Positions 17,708-26,946 of a stretch of DNA of 40,873 bases are shown here, piece after piece. This DNA comes from Bacteroidaceae bacterium (GTDB taxonomy: Bacteria; Bacteroidota; Bacteroidia; Bacteroidales; Bacteroidaceae), in contig JAKSLR010000027.1 in the NCBI GenBank assembly GCA_024401095.1, positions 1 through 40,873 on the forward strand, written 5' to 3'. Position 1 is the stretch's first letter, and every line of letters starts with the position of its first letter. The notes beneath the pieces are model-generated. The model saw only the letters and a list, made by a program, of their open reading frames with translations, was not told the origin of the DNA and made no database searches. A program made the position numbers and the translations under genes.

Positions 17708-18883
17708 ATGAGCACATTCAAAGATAAAGTGAATAAACTGCTGGTTGATCATGAGGCATTTTTGTCTGTAAAGAATGAGCCAGTTGAAGGAGGTAACGGT
17801 ATTTTTACTCGTTATGAGAATCCTGTGTTGACAGCAGCGCATACACCTGTAATTTGGCGTTATGATCTAGATGAGGCTACAAATCCATATTTGATGGAGC
17901 GAATCATGATGAATGCCACATTAAATTCAGGTGCAATTAAATGGAATGGGAAGTATATTTTAGTTGTACGTGTTGAAGGAGCTGATAGAAAGAGTTTCTT
18001 TGCTGTTGCAGAAAGCCCTAACGGTATTGACAATTTTCGGTTCTGGGATTATCCTATAACGATGCCAGACGATGTTGTTCCTGCTACAAATATTTATGAC
18101 ATGCGTCTTACTGCCCATGAGGATGGCTACATTTATGGTGTGTTCTGCGCAGAACGTCACGATGATACTGCTCCTATGGGTGATTTGTCTTCTGCAACAG
18201 CAACAGCTGGTATTGCTCGTACTAAAGATCTTATTAATTGGGAGCGTTTGCCTGATTTAAAGAGTAAGAGTCAACAGCGTAATGTAGTACTACATCCAGA
18301 GTTTGTGAATGGAAAGTATGCCTTCTATACTCGCCCTCAAGATGGATTTATTGATGCTGGAAGTGGTGGAGGAATTGGTTGGGCTTTGGTAGATGACATT
18401 ACTCATGCTGAAGTGAAAGACGAAACTATCATTGATCAGCGTTTCTATCATACCATAAAGGAAGTAAAGAATGGAGAAGGTCCTCATCCAATCAAGACAC
18501 CAAAGGGATGGTTGCATTTGGCTCATGGTGTGCGTGGATGTGCTGCAGGTTTACGCTATGTATTGTATATGTATATGACAGCTTTAGATGATCCTACCCG
18601 TTTAATTGCCTCTCCAGGTGGCTTTTTCTTAGTGCCAGAAGGTGATGAACGTGTTGGAGATGTGAGCAATGTGGTGTTCACTAACGGCTGGATTGCAGAT
18701 GAAGATGGTACTGTGAAGATATATTATGCTTCATCTGATACGCGTATGCACGTGGCTACTTCTACAATAGAAAAACTGGTTGATTACTGTATGAATACGC
18801 CAGTAGATGGTCTGACAACCTCTGCTTCCGTAGAGACATTGAAGAAACAAATTCAAAAGAATCTGGCAATCCTGGGAAAGTAA
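17708..18883 (+). CDS. GH130 4-O-beta-D-mannosyl-D-glucose phosphorylase
   Basis: A cytoplasmic enzyme (no signal peptide) that splits mannosyl-beta-1,4-glucose with phosphate into mannose 1-phosphate and glucose. The sequence follows GH130 throughout: [13 protein letters not shown], the NIYDMRLT motif with the catalytic Asp, [30 protein letters not shown] and HGVRG. Starting at the ATG at 17708 (MSTFKDKV) gives 391 residues and puts the catalytic aspartate at position 131, the number I recall for the Bacteroides fragilis enzyme. An alternative ATG at 17699, overlapping the GH5 stop, adds three residues. The next gene is the matching epimerase with no intergenic space. The subfamily (GH130_1) is inferred from similarity and the pairing. 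Confidence 0.93.
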   Translation: MSTFKDKVNKLLVDHEAFLSVKNEPVEGGNGIFTRYENPVLTAAHTPVIWRYDLDEATNPYLMERIMMNATLNSGAIKWNGKYILVVRVEGADRKSFFAVAESPNGIDNFRFWDYPITMPDDVVPATNIYDMRLTAHEDGYIYGVFCAERHDDTAPMGDLSSATATAGIARTKDLINWERLPDLKSKSQQRNVVLHPEFVNGKYAFYTRPQDGFIDAGSGGGIGWALVDDITHAEVKDETIIDQRFYHTIKEVKNGEGPHPIKTPKGWLHLAHGVRGCAAGLRYVLYMYMTALDDPTRLIASPGGFFLVPEGDERVGDVSNVVFTNGWIADEDGTVKIYYASSDTRMHVATSTIEKLVDYCMNTPVDGLTTSASVETLKKQIQKNLAILGK

Positions 18884-20065
18884 ATGAAAAAAACAAAGGA
18901 GGAAATGGAGCTATTACTTCGGGAGAATATCTTGAAGTACTGGCTCACATTTATGCCCGATAAGGAGAATGGTGGTTTTTATGGTCGGATTTGTGGCGAT
19001 GAGACCCTTGACCCAAAGGCTAATAAGGGCGGGATACTGAATGGGCGTATCTTGTGGACTTTTTCTGCTGCATATAGAGTTCTAGGAAACTCAGAATATT
19101 TGGTGGCAGCTACACGTGCCAAGGACTATCTTTTGGAAAAATTCTATGATCATGAGTTCGGCGGTATTTATTGGGAACTTGATTATAAAGGAACACCAGT
19201 TGACACCAAGAAACAATTCTATGCCTTGGGTTTTGCTCTTTATGGGCTAAGTGAGTATGCTCGTGCTACAGGGGATAAGGAGGCTTTAGACTATTCCATC
19301 CGTTTGTTTGAAACCATTGAGAAATATTCTTTTGACAAAGAGCAGAATGGATATCTAGAGGCTTGTACTCGTGATTGGAAGGCTATTGAGGACATGCGAT
19401 TGTCTGATAAGGACCAGAATTATCCAAAATCTCAAAATACACACTTACATATCATTGAGCCTTATACAAATCTATATCGTATTTGGAAAGATGTACGACT
19501 CGAGAAGGCTTTACGTAATCTTATTGATATCTTTACAGATAAGATTTTGAATCCGGAAACCTATCATTTGGATTTATTTTTTAAGAATGACTGGACTAGA
19601 GGTGGAGGTGCTTGGGAAAGCTATGGCCATGACATAGAGTGTTCTTGGTTGATGCATGAGGCTGCGTTAGTATTAGGTGATTCGACTGTGTTAGCAAAAG
19701 TAGAGCCTATTGTTCAGAAGGTAGCTAGGGCTAGTGAAAAAGGTTTGTTGCCTGATGGAAGTATGGTGCACGAAGCAAATTTGGATACTGGTTATGTGGA
19801 CCGTGACCTCCACTGGTGGGTACAGGCAGAAACAGTTGTAGGCTTTGCCAATATTTATCAATATTTTGGAGATGTGACTGCTCGAAAAAAGTCTTTGAAC
19901 TGTTGGCAGTACATTAAAGATCATCTAATAGACTATCAACATGGAGAATGGTACTGGAGTTGTAGCCAAGAAGGGGTGGTAAACCGAAAGGATGATAAGG
20001 CTGGTTTCTGGAAGTGCCCGTATCATAATGGACGAATGTGTCTGGAGTTTATAGAAAGATTCTAA
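18884..20065 (+). CDS. Cellobiose 2-epimerase (N-acylglucosamine 2-epimerase superfamily)
   Basis: A 393-residue cytoplasmic (alpha/alpha)6-barrel enzyme that epimerises the reducing-end sugar at C2, here presumably turning beta-1,4-mannobiose into mannosyl-glucose for the phosphorylase encoded just upstream. Family motifs are GGFYGRI near residue 30, KKQFYALGFALYGLSEY, NTHLHIIEPYTNLYR (His187 and His189), YGHDIECSWLMHEA (His249) and KCPYHNGRM (His381); histidines of the last two motifs serve as acid/base catalysts in characterised members. The start ATG follows the GH130 stop directly. It is the last gene of the locus; a bidirectional terminator lies 39 bases downstream. Confidence 0.94.
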   Translation: MKKTKEEMELLLRENILKYWLTFMPDKENGGFYGRICGDETLDPKANKGGILNGRILWTFSAAYRVLGNSEYLVAATRAKDYLLEKFYDHEFGGIYWELDYKGTPVDTKKQFYALGFALYGLSEYARATGDKEALDYSIRLFETIEKYSFDKEQNGYLEACTRDWKAIEDMRLSDKDQNYPKSQNTHLHIIEPYTNLYRIWKDVRLEKALRNLIDIFTDKILNPETYHLDLFFKNDWTRGGGAWESYGHDIECSWLMHEAALVLGDSTVLAKVEPIVQKVARASEKGLLPDGSMVHEANLDTGYVDRDLHWWVQAETVVGFANIYQYFGDVTARKKSLNCWQYIKDHLIDYQHGEWYWSCSQEGVVNRKDDKAGFWKCPYHNGRMCLEFIERF

Positions 20066-20104
20066 GTGGAAGATTAACGATTATTTTTTCATTCGGATAA
20101 AGAC

Positions 20105-20133
20105 AAAAAGGGCTGACAACGTCAGCCCTTTTT
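20105..20133. terminator. Bidirectional terminator between mannan locus and manA
   Basis: AAAAAGGGCTGAC, a 3-base loop and GTCAGCCCTTTTT form a perfect 13-base inverted repeat. A runs on one side and T runs on the other allow termination of the epimerase transcript (+) and of the manA transcript (-). Confidence 0.92.
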
Positions 20134-20161
20134 GTAGTGTTATTATAGGAAAAGTAGAGTA

Positions 20162-21136
20162 TTAAACATAAGTTTCCAGGAATTTCACACCTGTTTCTCC
20201 TGGCTTGATATCCATCTGTAGAGTACTTGCAGGGATAAGGATGGTCTCACCTGCCTTAATGGTAGTTTCTTCTCCGTTTTCATTAGATAAAGTTGCACTT
20301 CCTTCCATGCAGATATAGATAACAAAGCTGTCCAACTCAGAATAATCTGCAGTCATAGGTTCTGTCAAATCATAAATGGAAGTGGTGAAATAATCACAAG
20401 AAACCAAATCAACAGGCTCGTTCTTCTTTGGAGTATAAAGAGTCTTATATTCTGGATATACTTCAAAGTTGATTGCTTCCTTAGCAAGTTCTGTATGAAG
20501 TTCACGTTCATTGCCGTTTGCATCTTTACGTTTGAAGTCGTAGATACGGTAAGTTACATCACTGGTTTGCTGGATTTCTGCGATAAAACATCCAGCACCA
20601 ATGCTGTGGATACGGCCAGCAGGTAAGAAGAACACGTCACCATTCTTGACATTATATTCGCAGAGAGCATCACAGATAGTTCCATCTTCAACTTTGGCTG
20701 CGTATTCGTCTGGTGTCAGTTTACTTTTCATACCGCTGCGAAGTTTCGCATCAGGATCACTTTCCATGACATACCACATTTCTGTCTTACCCTTAGAGCC
20801 CTTACCTTGTTTCTGGGCAATTTCATCGGTAGGATGTACTTGGATAGATAGTGGCTGGCGAGCATCAATGAATTTTATGAGCAAAGGGAATTCTGTGCCG
20901 AAACGTTTGTAGTTAGCTTCACCGATAAGCTTCTCCTTCATTTCTTCGACCAAGTCATTCAATGAACGTCCTTTGTGTTCTCCTTCTGCAACGATGCTGA
21001 CATTTCCCTTAACACCAGAAATTTCCCAACTTTCACCGACAGTTGGCATTTCCATATTAAGACCCTTAAAAGGAATAATTTTGTCACCACCCCAAAGGAT
21101 TGACTTCAACAGAGGCTCAAATTTTAATGGTTTCAT
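20162..21136 (-). CDS. manA: Mannose-6-phosphate isomerase, type I
   Basis: A 324-residue cytoplasmic zinc enzyme that interconverts mannose 6-phosphate and fructose 6-phosphate. It has the short cupin form usual in Firmicutes and Bacteroidota. Metal ligands are visible in SIQVHPTDE (His101), KTEMWYVM (Glu119) and PAGRIHSIG (His177). It is the last gene of the dxs-trkA-trkH-manA series, 29 bases after trkH. It faces the mannan locus tail to tail. It can link the mannose 1-phosphate made by GH130 to glycolysis once a phosphomannomutase (not in this window) has converted it to mannose 6-phosphate. It also serves GDP-mannose synthesis, so constitutive expression with housekeeping genes is plausible. 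Confidence 0.95.
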   Translation of the reverse strand: MKPLKFEPLLKSILWGGDKIIPFKGLNMEMPTVGESWEISGVKGNVSIVAEGEHKGRSLNDLVEEMKEKLIGEANYKRFGTEFPLLIKFIDARQPLSIQVHPTDEIAQKQGKGSKGKTEMWYVMESDPDAKLRSGMKSKLTPDEYAAKVEDGTICDALCEYNVKNGDVFFLPAGRIHSIGAGCFIAEIQQTSDVTYRIYDFKRKDANGNERELHTELAKEAINFEVYPEYKTLYTPKKNEPVDLVSCDYFTTSIYDLTEPMTADYSELDSFVIYICMEGSATLSNENGEETTIKAGETILIPASTLQMDIKPGETGVKFLETYV

Positions 21137-21165
21137 AGTTATGTATATTTTTAATAGGTTAATAA

Positions 21166-22629
21166 TTATCTTTTTCTCCAGAATTGAGGAGTAAACAGAA
21201 GAAGAACTGCAAAAATCTCCAGACGTCCAATAAGCATCAGGAAGCTTGCAAGATATTTGCCAGCATCAGGTAAGGCGCTCCATGAAAAAGCTGGACCAAA
21301 ACGTCCAAATGCTGGTCCAATGTTGCTTAGGCTACTTAAACTAAGACCAATAGATTCGCTGAAAGCCATTCCCATAAAATTAAATAAGATTGTGGCGACA
21401 ATGGCTGTAAGTATGTATAGGTATAAAAATGCGCAGAGCGTTGTACGCATACTGCTGTCTATGACTTTATCGTTTAATCGTACTGGTAATACTGAATTCG
21501 GTCGTAAAATATGTTTGAATTCATTATATACTATTTTTGTTAACATGACGATTCTTACTGCTTTGAATCCTCCCACAGTACTTCCGGCGCATCCTCCCAT
21601 AAACATTAAACAGGCCAAAATGGACCATGTTACGTGTGGCCATAAGTTATAATCATCGGTGGCAAAACCGGTTGTGGAGACTATGGATACAACTTGGAAA
21701 AGGGCTTTACGAAAACTCTCCTCAACACTTAAATTCACATGGTACATGCGACTCCAAAGACAAAAAGTGCAGATGGCAACTGCTCCTGTAACGATTATGG
21801 TAAACCATCTCAATTCCGTGTCTTTCCAAAAGCGTTTAATATGTCCTTGAAAAAAGCAATGATATGTTAACGTAAAGTTGATACTGCAGAAGAACATAAA
21901 AAAGGCTAGAACATATTCCACATAGGCAGAATCAAAATGAGCAATACTGTCCTGATAAGTACTGAATCCTCCTGTGGCAGTACACGTCATGGAGTGGCAG
22001 AGTGCATCAAACCAATCCAAGCCTCCTAGCATTAGAAATCCCATACATGCAAGTGTCAGAGCAGAATAAACTGTCCAGATTCGTTGTGCTGTGGTAGAAA
22101 TGCGTGGATGTAATTTGTCATGGGTTGGCCCTATGGCTTCTGCTGCGAAAAGTTTTACCTCTCCTAATCCAAAGATTGGTAAGATAGCCAATGTGAAGAA
22201 TACGATTCCTAAACCTCCTAACCACTGGGTCATGCTTCGCCAGAATAACAGGCCGTGTCCGCCTTCTTCAATGTTGTCAAGGATGGTGGCTCCTGTAGCT
22301 GTAAACCCAGACATTGTCTCAAAAAATGCATCTGCAATGTTGGGAATAAAGCCACTAAATAGATAAGGTAGCATGCCAATGAGGCTAAATACGGTCCATG
22401 CGCAAGCCACTACAATATAACCGTCGCGACGGGTCATATGGTTTTCTGCTTTTCTTCCGATAAACCATAAGAAGGAACCAATTGCTGTTGCAATGCCTGT
22501 GGTATAGGCAAAAGCACTTATGTCATATTCCTGATATATTAGTCCTATGCAGAGGCTAAGTAACAATAAGCCCGCTTCTATTAAGATAAGCGACCCCATG
22601 ACCCGGAATATAATCAGTTTGTTTATCAT
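21166..22629 (-). CDS. trkH: Trk potassium uptake protein, membrane subunit
   Basis: A 487-residue inner-membrane protein of the TrkH/Ktr superfamily that forms the K+ pathway. The four pore-loop signatures are recognisable: SGFTATGATI, TCTATGGFSTY, VSTTGFATDDY and SNIGPAFGRFGP. About ten hydrophobic helices are spread over the chain, and the C terminus (TPQFWRKR) is typical. It begins one base after the trkA stop on the same strand, so the two subunits are co-transcribed and probably coupled in translation. Confidence 0.95.
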   Translation of the reverse strand: MINKLIIFRVMGSLILIEAGLLLLSLCIGLIYQEYDISAFAYTTGIATAIGSFLWFIGRKAENHMTRRDGYIVVACAWTVFSLIGMLPYLFSGFIPNIADAFFETMSGFTATGATILDNIEEGGHGLLFWRSMTQWLGGLGIVFFTLAILPIFGLGEVKLFAAEAIGPTHDKLHPRISTTAQRIWTVYSALTLACMGFLMLGGLDWFDALCHSMTCTATGGFSTYQDSIAHFDSAYVEYVLAFFMFFCSINFTLTYHCFFQGHIKRFWKDTELRWFTIIVTGAVAICTFCLWSRMYHVNLSVEESFRKALFQVVSIVSTTGFATDDYNLWPHVTWSILACLMFMGGCAGSTVGGFKAVRIVMLTKIVYNEFKHILRPNSVLPVRLNDKVIDSSMRTTLCAFLYLYILTAIVATILFNFMGMAFSESIGLSLSSLSNIGPAFGRFGPAFSWSALPDAGKYLASFLMLIGRLEIFAVLLLFTPQFWRKR

Positions 22630-22630
22630 T

Positions 22631-23974
22631 TTAGAAATACTTTTCCAGATTTTTTAGGTTGTCACTTAAACAGAAAATTACAACATGGTCACCTTCTTGT
22701 AATTGTGTGTTACCTTGTACAAGCATACCAACATTATTTCTAACCATTCCACCGATGGTAATTCCTTTTGGAAGACCTAAATCTTTAACCATTTTCTTGG
22801 TTATTTTTGCATCAGGGCCTACAGTAAGTTCTGCAACATCTGCATTGGCTAATTCCAATGTTTTCATGTTGCTAACATCTGTTGCAAGCAATTTCTGATA
22901 AATACTGCTTGCGGCAATATTCTTTTTGTTGATGATGGTGCTAATATCCAAATCTTGAGCCATTGCTACATATTCTGAGTTCTCAACTTGTGCAACGGTC
23001 TTGATGATTCCATATTTCTTTGCGGCTAAACATGCTAAAATGTTTGTTTCTGCATTTCCTGTGAGTGCCACGAAAGCCTGATAGTTTTTAATATTTATTT
23101 CTTCTATAGCGCTAAGATTTCTTCCATCGCCGGTAATAGTCTCAACGTTTGAGTGATCTTTGAGTAAATCGCTGACTTTTTCGCTTCGCTTATGGTCCTT
23201 TTCAACAATAGTGATGTGGACATTGTCTGGAAGAATATCCGCTAATCGAACAGCAATCCTGCCACCTCCAATTATCAAGATGCGCTTTATTTCTGGATAA
23301 TGATCCTTTCCACATACAGTACGGATAACAGGTAGCTCTTTTCTGTTTGCCATAAAAAAGACAACATCATTGACAAAAATCTGATGCATACCATTCGGGA
23401 TAATTGTCTCATCGTCACGTTTTATGGCTACGATGTGGTAAGGTAGTTCAGAACCACCCAGATCTTTCAAAGGAATGTTAAGTATCTTGGCATTATCATA
23501 CATCTTGACACCTACCATGACGAGATCACCGCTGCCCACTTCCCACCATTGTCTGATCCAGCAGGTTTTTACGGCATTAGCAATTTCTTTAGCTGCTAGC
23601 AATTCTGGATATACCAATGTGTTGATTCCTAAATAACGAAAGAATTCTTTGTTCTTTCTGTCAAGGTATTCGTAGTTGTCAATACGTGCAACGGTCTTCT
23701 TGCAGCCAAGATTGCTTGCTATCATACAACAAGTCATATTTGTTGCTTCATCGGGAGTAACTCCAATGAATAAATCGGCATCTGCAACTCCCGCTTCTTT
23801 CTGTGCTTTGATAGATGAAGGGGAGGCAACCATGGTCTGAAAATTGAAATTTGAGCTTAATTTTTCTAAGCGTGCTAAATTTTCATCCATGAGCACGATG
23901 TCTCGTTTTTCTTTTGATAGTAGTTGGGCCAAATGGGTTCCAACTGCTCCTGCACCACCAATTATTATTTTCAT
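22631..23974 (-). CDS. trkA: Trk potassium uptake regulator, two RCK domains
   Basis: A 447-residue cytoplasmic peripheral protein that binds NAD(H) and gates TrkH. It contains two RCK_N/RCK_C pairs. The first nucleotide-binding fold begins with [17 protein letters not shown] at residue 3, and the second begins with [18 protein letters not shown] near residue 230. The length matches the tandem-RCK TrkA form. Its ATG overlaps the dxs stop by 4 bases (ATGA) and trkH follows after 1 base. Confidence 0.95.
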   Translation of the reverse strand: MKIIIGGAGAVGTHLAQLLSKEKRDIVLMDENLARLEKLSSNFNFQTMVASPSSIKAQKEAGVADADLFIGVTPDEATNMTCCMIASNLGCKKTVARIDNYEYLDRKNKEFFRYLGINTLVYPELLAAKEIANAVKTCWIRQWWEVGSGDLVMVGVKMYDNAKILNIPLKDLGGSELPYHIVAIKRDDETIIPNGMHQIFVNDVVFFMANRKELPVIRTVCGKDHYPEIKRILIIGGGRIAVRLADILPDNVHITIVEKDHKRSEKVSDLLKDHSNVETITGDGRNLSAIEEINIKNYQAFVALTGNAETNILACLAAKKYGIIKTVAQVENSEYVAMAQDLDISTIINKKNIAASSIYQKLLATDVSNMKTLELANADVAELTVGPDAKITKKMVKDLGLPKGITIGGMVRNNVGMLVQGNTQLQEGDHVVIFCLSDNLKNLEKYF

Positions 23975-25875
23975 GACAACATGCCTTTTATCTGGTTACA
24001 GATGCCTTCAAGGTCAATCCCCACTTCATGCTGGAGTTCAGCCACGCTTCCGTGTTCTACGAATTCATCCGGCAATCCTAAAACTTTTATCTTTGGAGAA
24101 AAATTGTTTTCTGCCATAAATTCAAGTACGGCAGAGCCTAATCCTCCCATTTTAACTCCATCTTCAATGGTAATGATTTTGTCGAAATTTTGGCCAATCT
24201 TTTTTAACGTGTTTTTGTCGATTGGTTTTAGAAAACGCATGTCAAAATGAGCGATACTTATTCCTGACATGGATTCTTCAATCTGCGAAATTGCTTTTTC
24301 CACTGAATTTCCTATAGGTCCTATGGAGAGTACAGCTAAGTCTTTTCCTGGCTTCATTTCACGAGCTGTTCCAATCTCAATCTTTTCCAATGGACATTTC
24401 CAGTCAACCAATTGCCCCGATCCTCTTGGGTAGCGAATGACTATAGGCCCCATATCTGGTAATTGAGCCGTATACATCATGCGACGCAACTCATGCTCAT
24501 CATAGGGCGAACATATGGTTAGGTTTGGTATTGGACGTAAATATGCGAGGTCAAAAGCACCGTGATGTGTAGCGCCGTCTTCGCCGACTAGCCCTGCTCT
24601 ATCTAAGCATAATACCACATTTAGCTTTGTAAGTGCAATATCATGAATCAAATTGTCATAGGCTCTTTGGGCGAATGAAGAGTAGATGTTGCAAAATGGA
24701 ATCAAGCCATCTTTGGCCATTCCACCTGAGAATGTAACAGCATGACCTTCTGCTATCCCGACATCAAATCCTCGTTCTGGCATTTTCTGCATCAGAATAT
24801 TCATGCTGCAGCCTGTTGGCATGGCAGGAGTAACACCTACAATCTTCTCATTTTTTTCTGCCAATTCAACGAGGGTCTCTCCGAATACATGTTGAAAACG
24901 TGGAGGTTTACCCTCTTTACTTTTTACAATACGTTCTCCAGTGTCTGGGTCAAAAAGCCCTGGCGCATGCCATTCTGTTGCAGAATTTTCTGCAGGTTTA
25001 AATCCTTTGCCTTTTACTGTATGAATATGAAGAAGCTTTGGCCCCTTCATGTCTTTGATGTCATTAAGGGTTTGTACAAGTTTCTCTACATTGTGGCCAT
25101 CAACGGGACCAAAATAGCGTATATTCAGGCCTTCAAAGATGTTCTGTTGTTGGCTGAGCATGGATTTCAGACTGTTATTAAATCGCAGAATGCTATTTTT
25201 CCGTTTCGTGGATAACAATCCCCATCCAGAAAGCGTTGCAGATAAACAATTTCTAATCCGATTATACAGATTGTTGGTATTTAAGTTCAACAGATACTGT
25301 TTCATGCCACCAACACTGAGATCAATGCTCATGTTGTTGTCATTCAAGATGATTAAAAGATTGTTTGGGGTGGAAGATGCATTATTAAGTCCTTCAAACG
25401 CTAGCCCTCCACTCATTGCACCATCGCCTATGACTGCAATTATTTTGCGGTCTTCTTGATGTTTGGTAGCAGCAACAGCCATGCCTAATGCTGCAGAGAT
25501 AGAATTTGATGCGTGTCCACAGCTGAAAGTGTCGTATTCGCTTTCGTATGGGGATGGAAATGGACGAAGACCTTTGTACTTTCTGTTTGTGCAGAATTGC
25601 TCTCTTCGTCCTGTGAGAATTTTATGTCCGTAAGCTTGATGACCGACATCCCAAACAATGCGGTCATATGGCGTGTTAAAAACATAGTGCAAGGCAACAG
25701 TCAATTCTACAACGCCTAGTGACGAAGCAAAATGACCAGGATTATGGCTCAGTTCGTTGATAATATCGTCTCTTAGTTCTTGGCATACAAAAGGCAGTAC
25801 GTCAGCTTTTAATGAACGTAAATCTGAAGGCGAATTTATTTTTGTTAAGTATTTATACTTTTCCTGATTATCCAT
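23971..25875 (-). CDS. dxs: 1-deoxy-D-xylulose-5-phosphate synthase
   Basis: A 634-residue thiamine-diphosphate enzyme that joins pyruvate and glyceraldehyde 3-phosphate in the first step of the MEP isoprenoid route. Family features are [10 protein letters not shown] (His48), the diphosphate-binding GDGAMSGG at 150-157, [14 protein letters not shown], the transketolase central region [15 protein letters not shown], and RYPRGSG in the C-terminal half. The length is typical. It heads the minus-strand series and overlaps trkA by 4 bases. The MEP gene ispD is also in this window, at 30941, but in another unit. Confidence 0.97.
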   Translation of the reverse strand: MDNQEKYKYLTKINSPSDLRSLKADVLPFVCQELRDDIINELSHNPGHFASSLGVVELTVALHYVFNTPYDRIVWDVGHQAYGHKILTGRREQFCTNRKYKGLRPFPSPYESEYDTFSCGHASNSISAALGMAVAATKHQEDRKIIAVIGDGAMSGGLAFEGLNNASSTPNNLLIILNDNNMSIDLSVGGMKQYLLNLNTNNLYNRIRNCLSATLSGWGLLSTKRKNSILRFNNSLKSMLSQQQNIFEGLNIRYFGPVDGHNVEKLVQTLNDIKDMKGPKLLHIHTVKGKGFKPAENSATEWHAPGLFDPDTGERIVKSKEGKPPRFQHVFGETLVELAEKNEKIVGVTPAMPTGCSMNILMQKMPERGFDVGIAEGHAVTFSGGMAKDGLIPFCNIYSSFAQRAYDNLIHDIALTKLNVVLCLDRAGLVGEDGATHHGAFDLAYLRPIPNLTICSPYDEHELRRMMYTAQLPDMGPIVIRYPRGSGQLVDWKCPLEKIEIGTAREMKPGKDLAVLSIGPIGNSVEKAISQIEESMSGISIAHFDMRFLKPIDKNTLKKIGQNFDKIITIEDGVKMGGLGSAVLEFMAENNFSPKIKVLGLPDEFVEHGSVAELQHEVGIDLEGICNQIKGMLS

Positions 25876-25894
25876 AATTTGCTAAATAATTTTG

Positions 25895-25902
25895 CAAATT
25901 TA
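25895..25902 (-). promoter_or_regulatory. dxs promoter, -7 element
   Basis: Read on the minus strand this is TAAATTTG, matching TAnnTTTG, 19 bases before the dxs ATG. It is the mirror image of the -7 element at 25925 for the divergent gene. Confidence 0.6.
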
Positions 25903-25924
25903 GTGTTTTTTTGATGAAGTTCCC

Positions 25925-25932
25925 TAAATTTG
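25925..25932 (+). promoter_or_regulatory. Promoter -7 element of the GSCFA gene
   Basis: TAAATTTG matches TAnnTTTG exactly, 18 bases before the ATG at 25951. No clear TTTG box is found at the right distance. A TTG codon inside it that could open a longer frame (25930) is therefore not a start. Confidence 0.6.
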
Positions 25933-25950
25933 CAGAAAAATTATCATCTC

Positions 25951-26946
25951 ATGGATTTCAGAACTCCTATCCAGATACAGAAAAGTGCATATCCTTTGAA
26001 TCAGAATCATAAGATTCTGCTGATAGGATCATGTTTTGCAGAAGAGATAGGAAAGTGTTTGCTGAAGGATAAATTCCCATGTGACATAAATCCCTTTGGG
26101 GTTTTGTATAATCCTTATTCCATTTGTCTGGCGTTAGACAAAATAATGTCAGAAGAAATGTACCAGAGAAAGGATTTGTTCCAAAATGGGGGATTATGGC
26201 ATTCTTGGATGCATCATAGCAGTTTTTCAAGAGAAGATTTTGACGAGTGCCTCTCTGTGATTAATTCCAGATTAAGGGAAGCTAGAGTATTCTTGAAAGA
26301 AGCCAGTCTATTGGTTATTACTTTGGGGAGCAATCGTTGCTTCAGATCAAAAGCAACAGGAGAGGTAGTCGGAAATTGTCACAAAGTGCCAGAAAAGAAT
26401 TTTGAAGTTGAAGATTTGAATGCAGTGGAAATCTACCAACTTTTTTCTAAAAGTCTTTCGGCCTTGAGTAATTATAATCCAGGTTTACGAATAATATTTA
26501 CAGTTAGCCCTATACGATATTTGAAATATGGAATGCATGAAAGCATGCTAGGGAAATCTAATCTGTTGATGGGCATAGATATGTTGCAGAAAAGTTTCAA
26601 CAATTTTGTCAGCTATTTCCCTTCATTTGAAATTATGATGGATGACTTACGCGATTATCGATTTTATGCGGAGGATATGCTTCATCCATCAAGTTTGGCC
26701 GTTAGTTATATTTACCAATGTTTTGGGAAATGTTATTTTGATTCTATGGCCTATTCTTTTTTAGAAGAATGGAGGGGGATAGAAAAGGCGTTGAATCACA
26801 AACCTTTTAATCCGTGCTCAGAATCTTATGGGATGTTTGTTGAAAATACAAGAAAAAAGATTTTACAGTTGCAGGAAAAATATCCTACAATTTCTGTCGA
26901 TAATGAATTAAAACTATGTACTATAATATTGAGCAAGTTGCACTAA
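25951..26946 (+). CDS. GSCFA domain protein
   Basis: A 331-residue protein of the GSCFA family, named for the motif present here at residues 26-30 (LLIGSCFAEEIG). Further conserved features are TLGSNRCFRSKATGEVVGNCHK and, towards the end, YAEDMLHPSSLAVSYI, whose Asp and His suit an SGNH-hydrolase-like active site. The biochemical role is not established. It overlaps the murF-alr gene by 31 bases, an arrangement that suggests coupled expression and a possible link to the cell envelope. I chose the ATG at 25951 because an upstream TTG start would lie within the -7 promoter element. Confidence 0.88.
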   Translation: MDFRTPIQIQKSAYPLNQNHKILLIGSCFAEEIGKCLLKDKFPCDINPFGVLYNPYSICLALDKIMSEEMYQRKDLFQNGGLWHSWMHHSSFSREDFDECLSVINSRLREARVFLKEASLLVITLGSNRCFRSKATGEVVGNCHKVPEKNFEVEDLNAVEIYQLFSKSLSALSNYNPGLRIIFTVSPIRYLKYGMHESMLGKSNLLMGIDMLQKSFNNFVSYFPSFEIMMDDLRDYRFYAEDMLHPSSLAVSYIYQCFGKCYFDSMAYSFLEEWRGIEKALNHKPFNPCSESYGMFVENTRKKILQLQEKYPTISVDNELKLCTIILSKLH

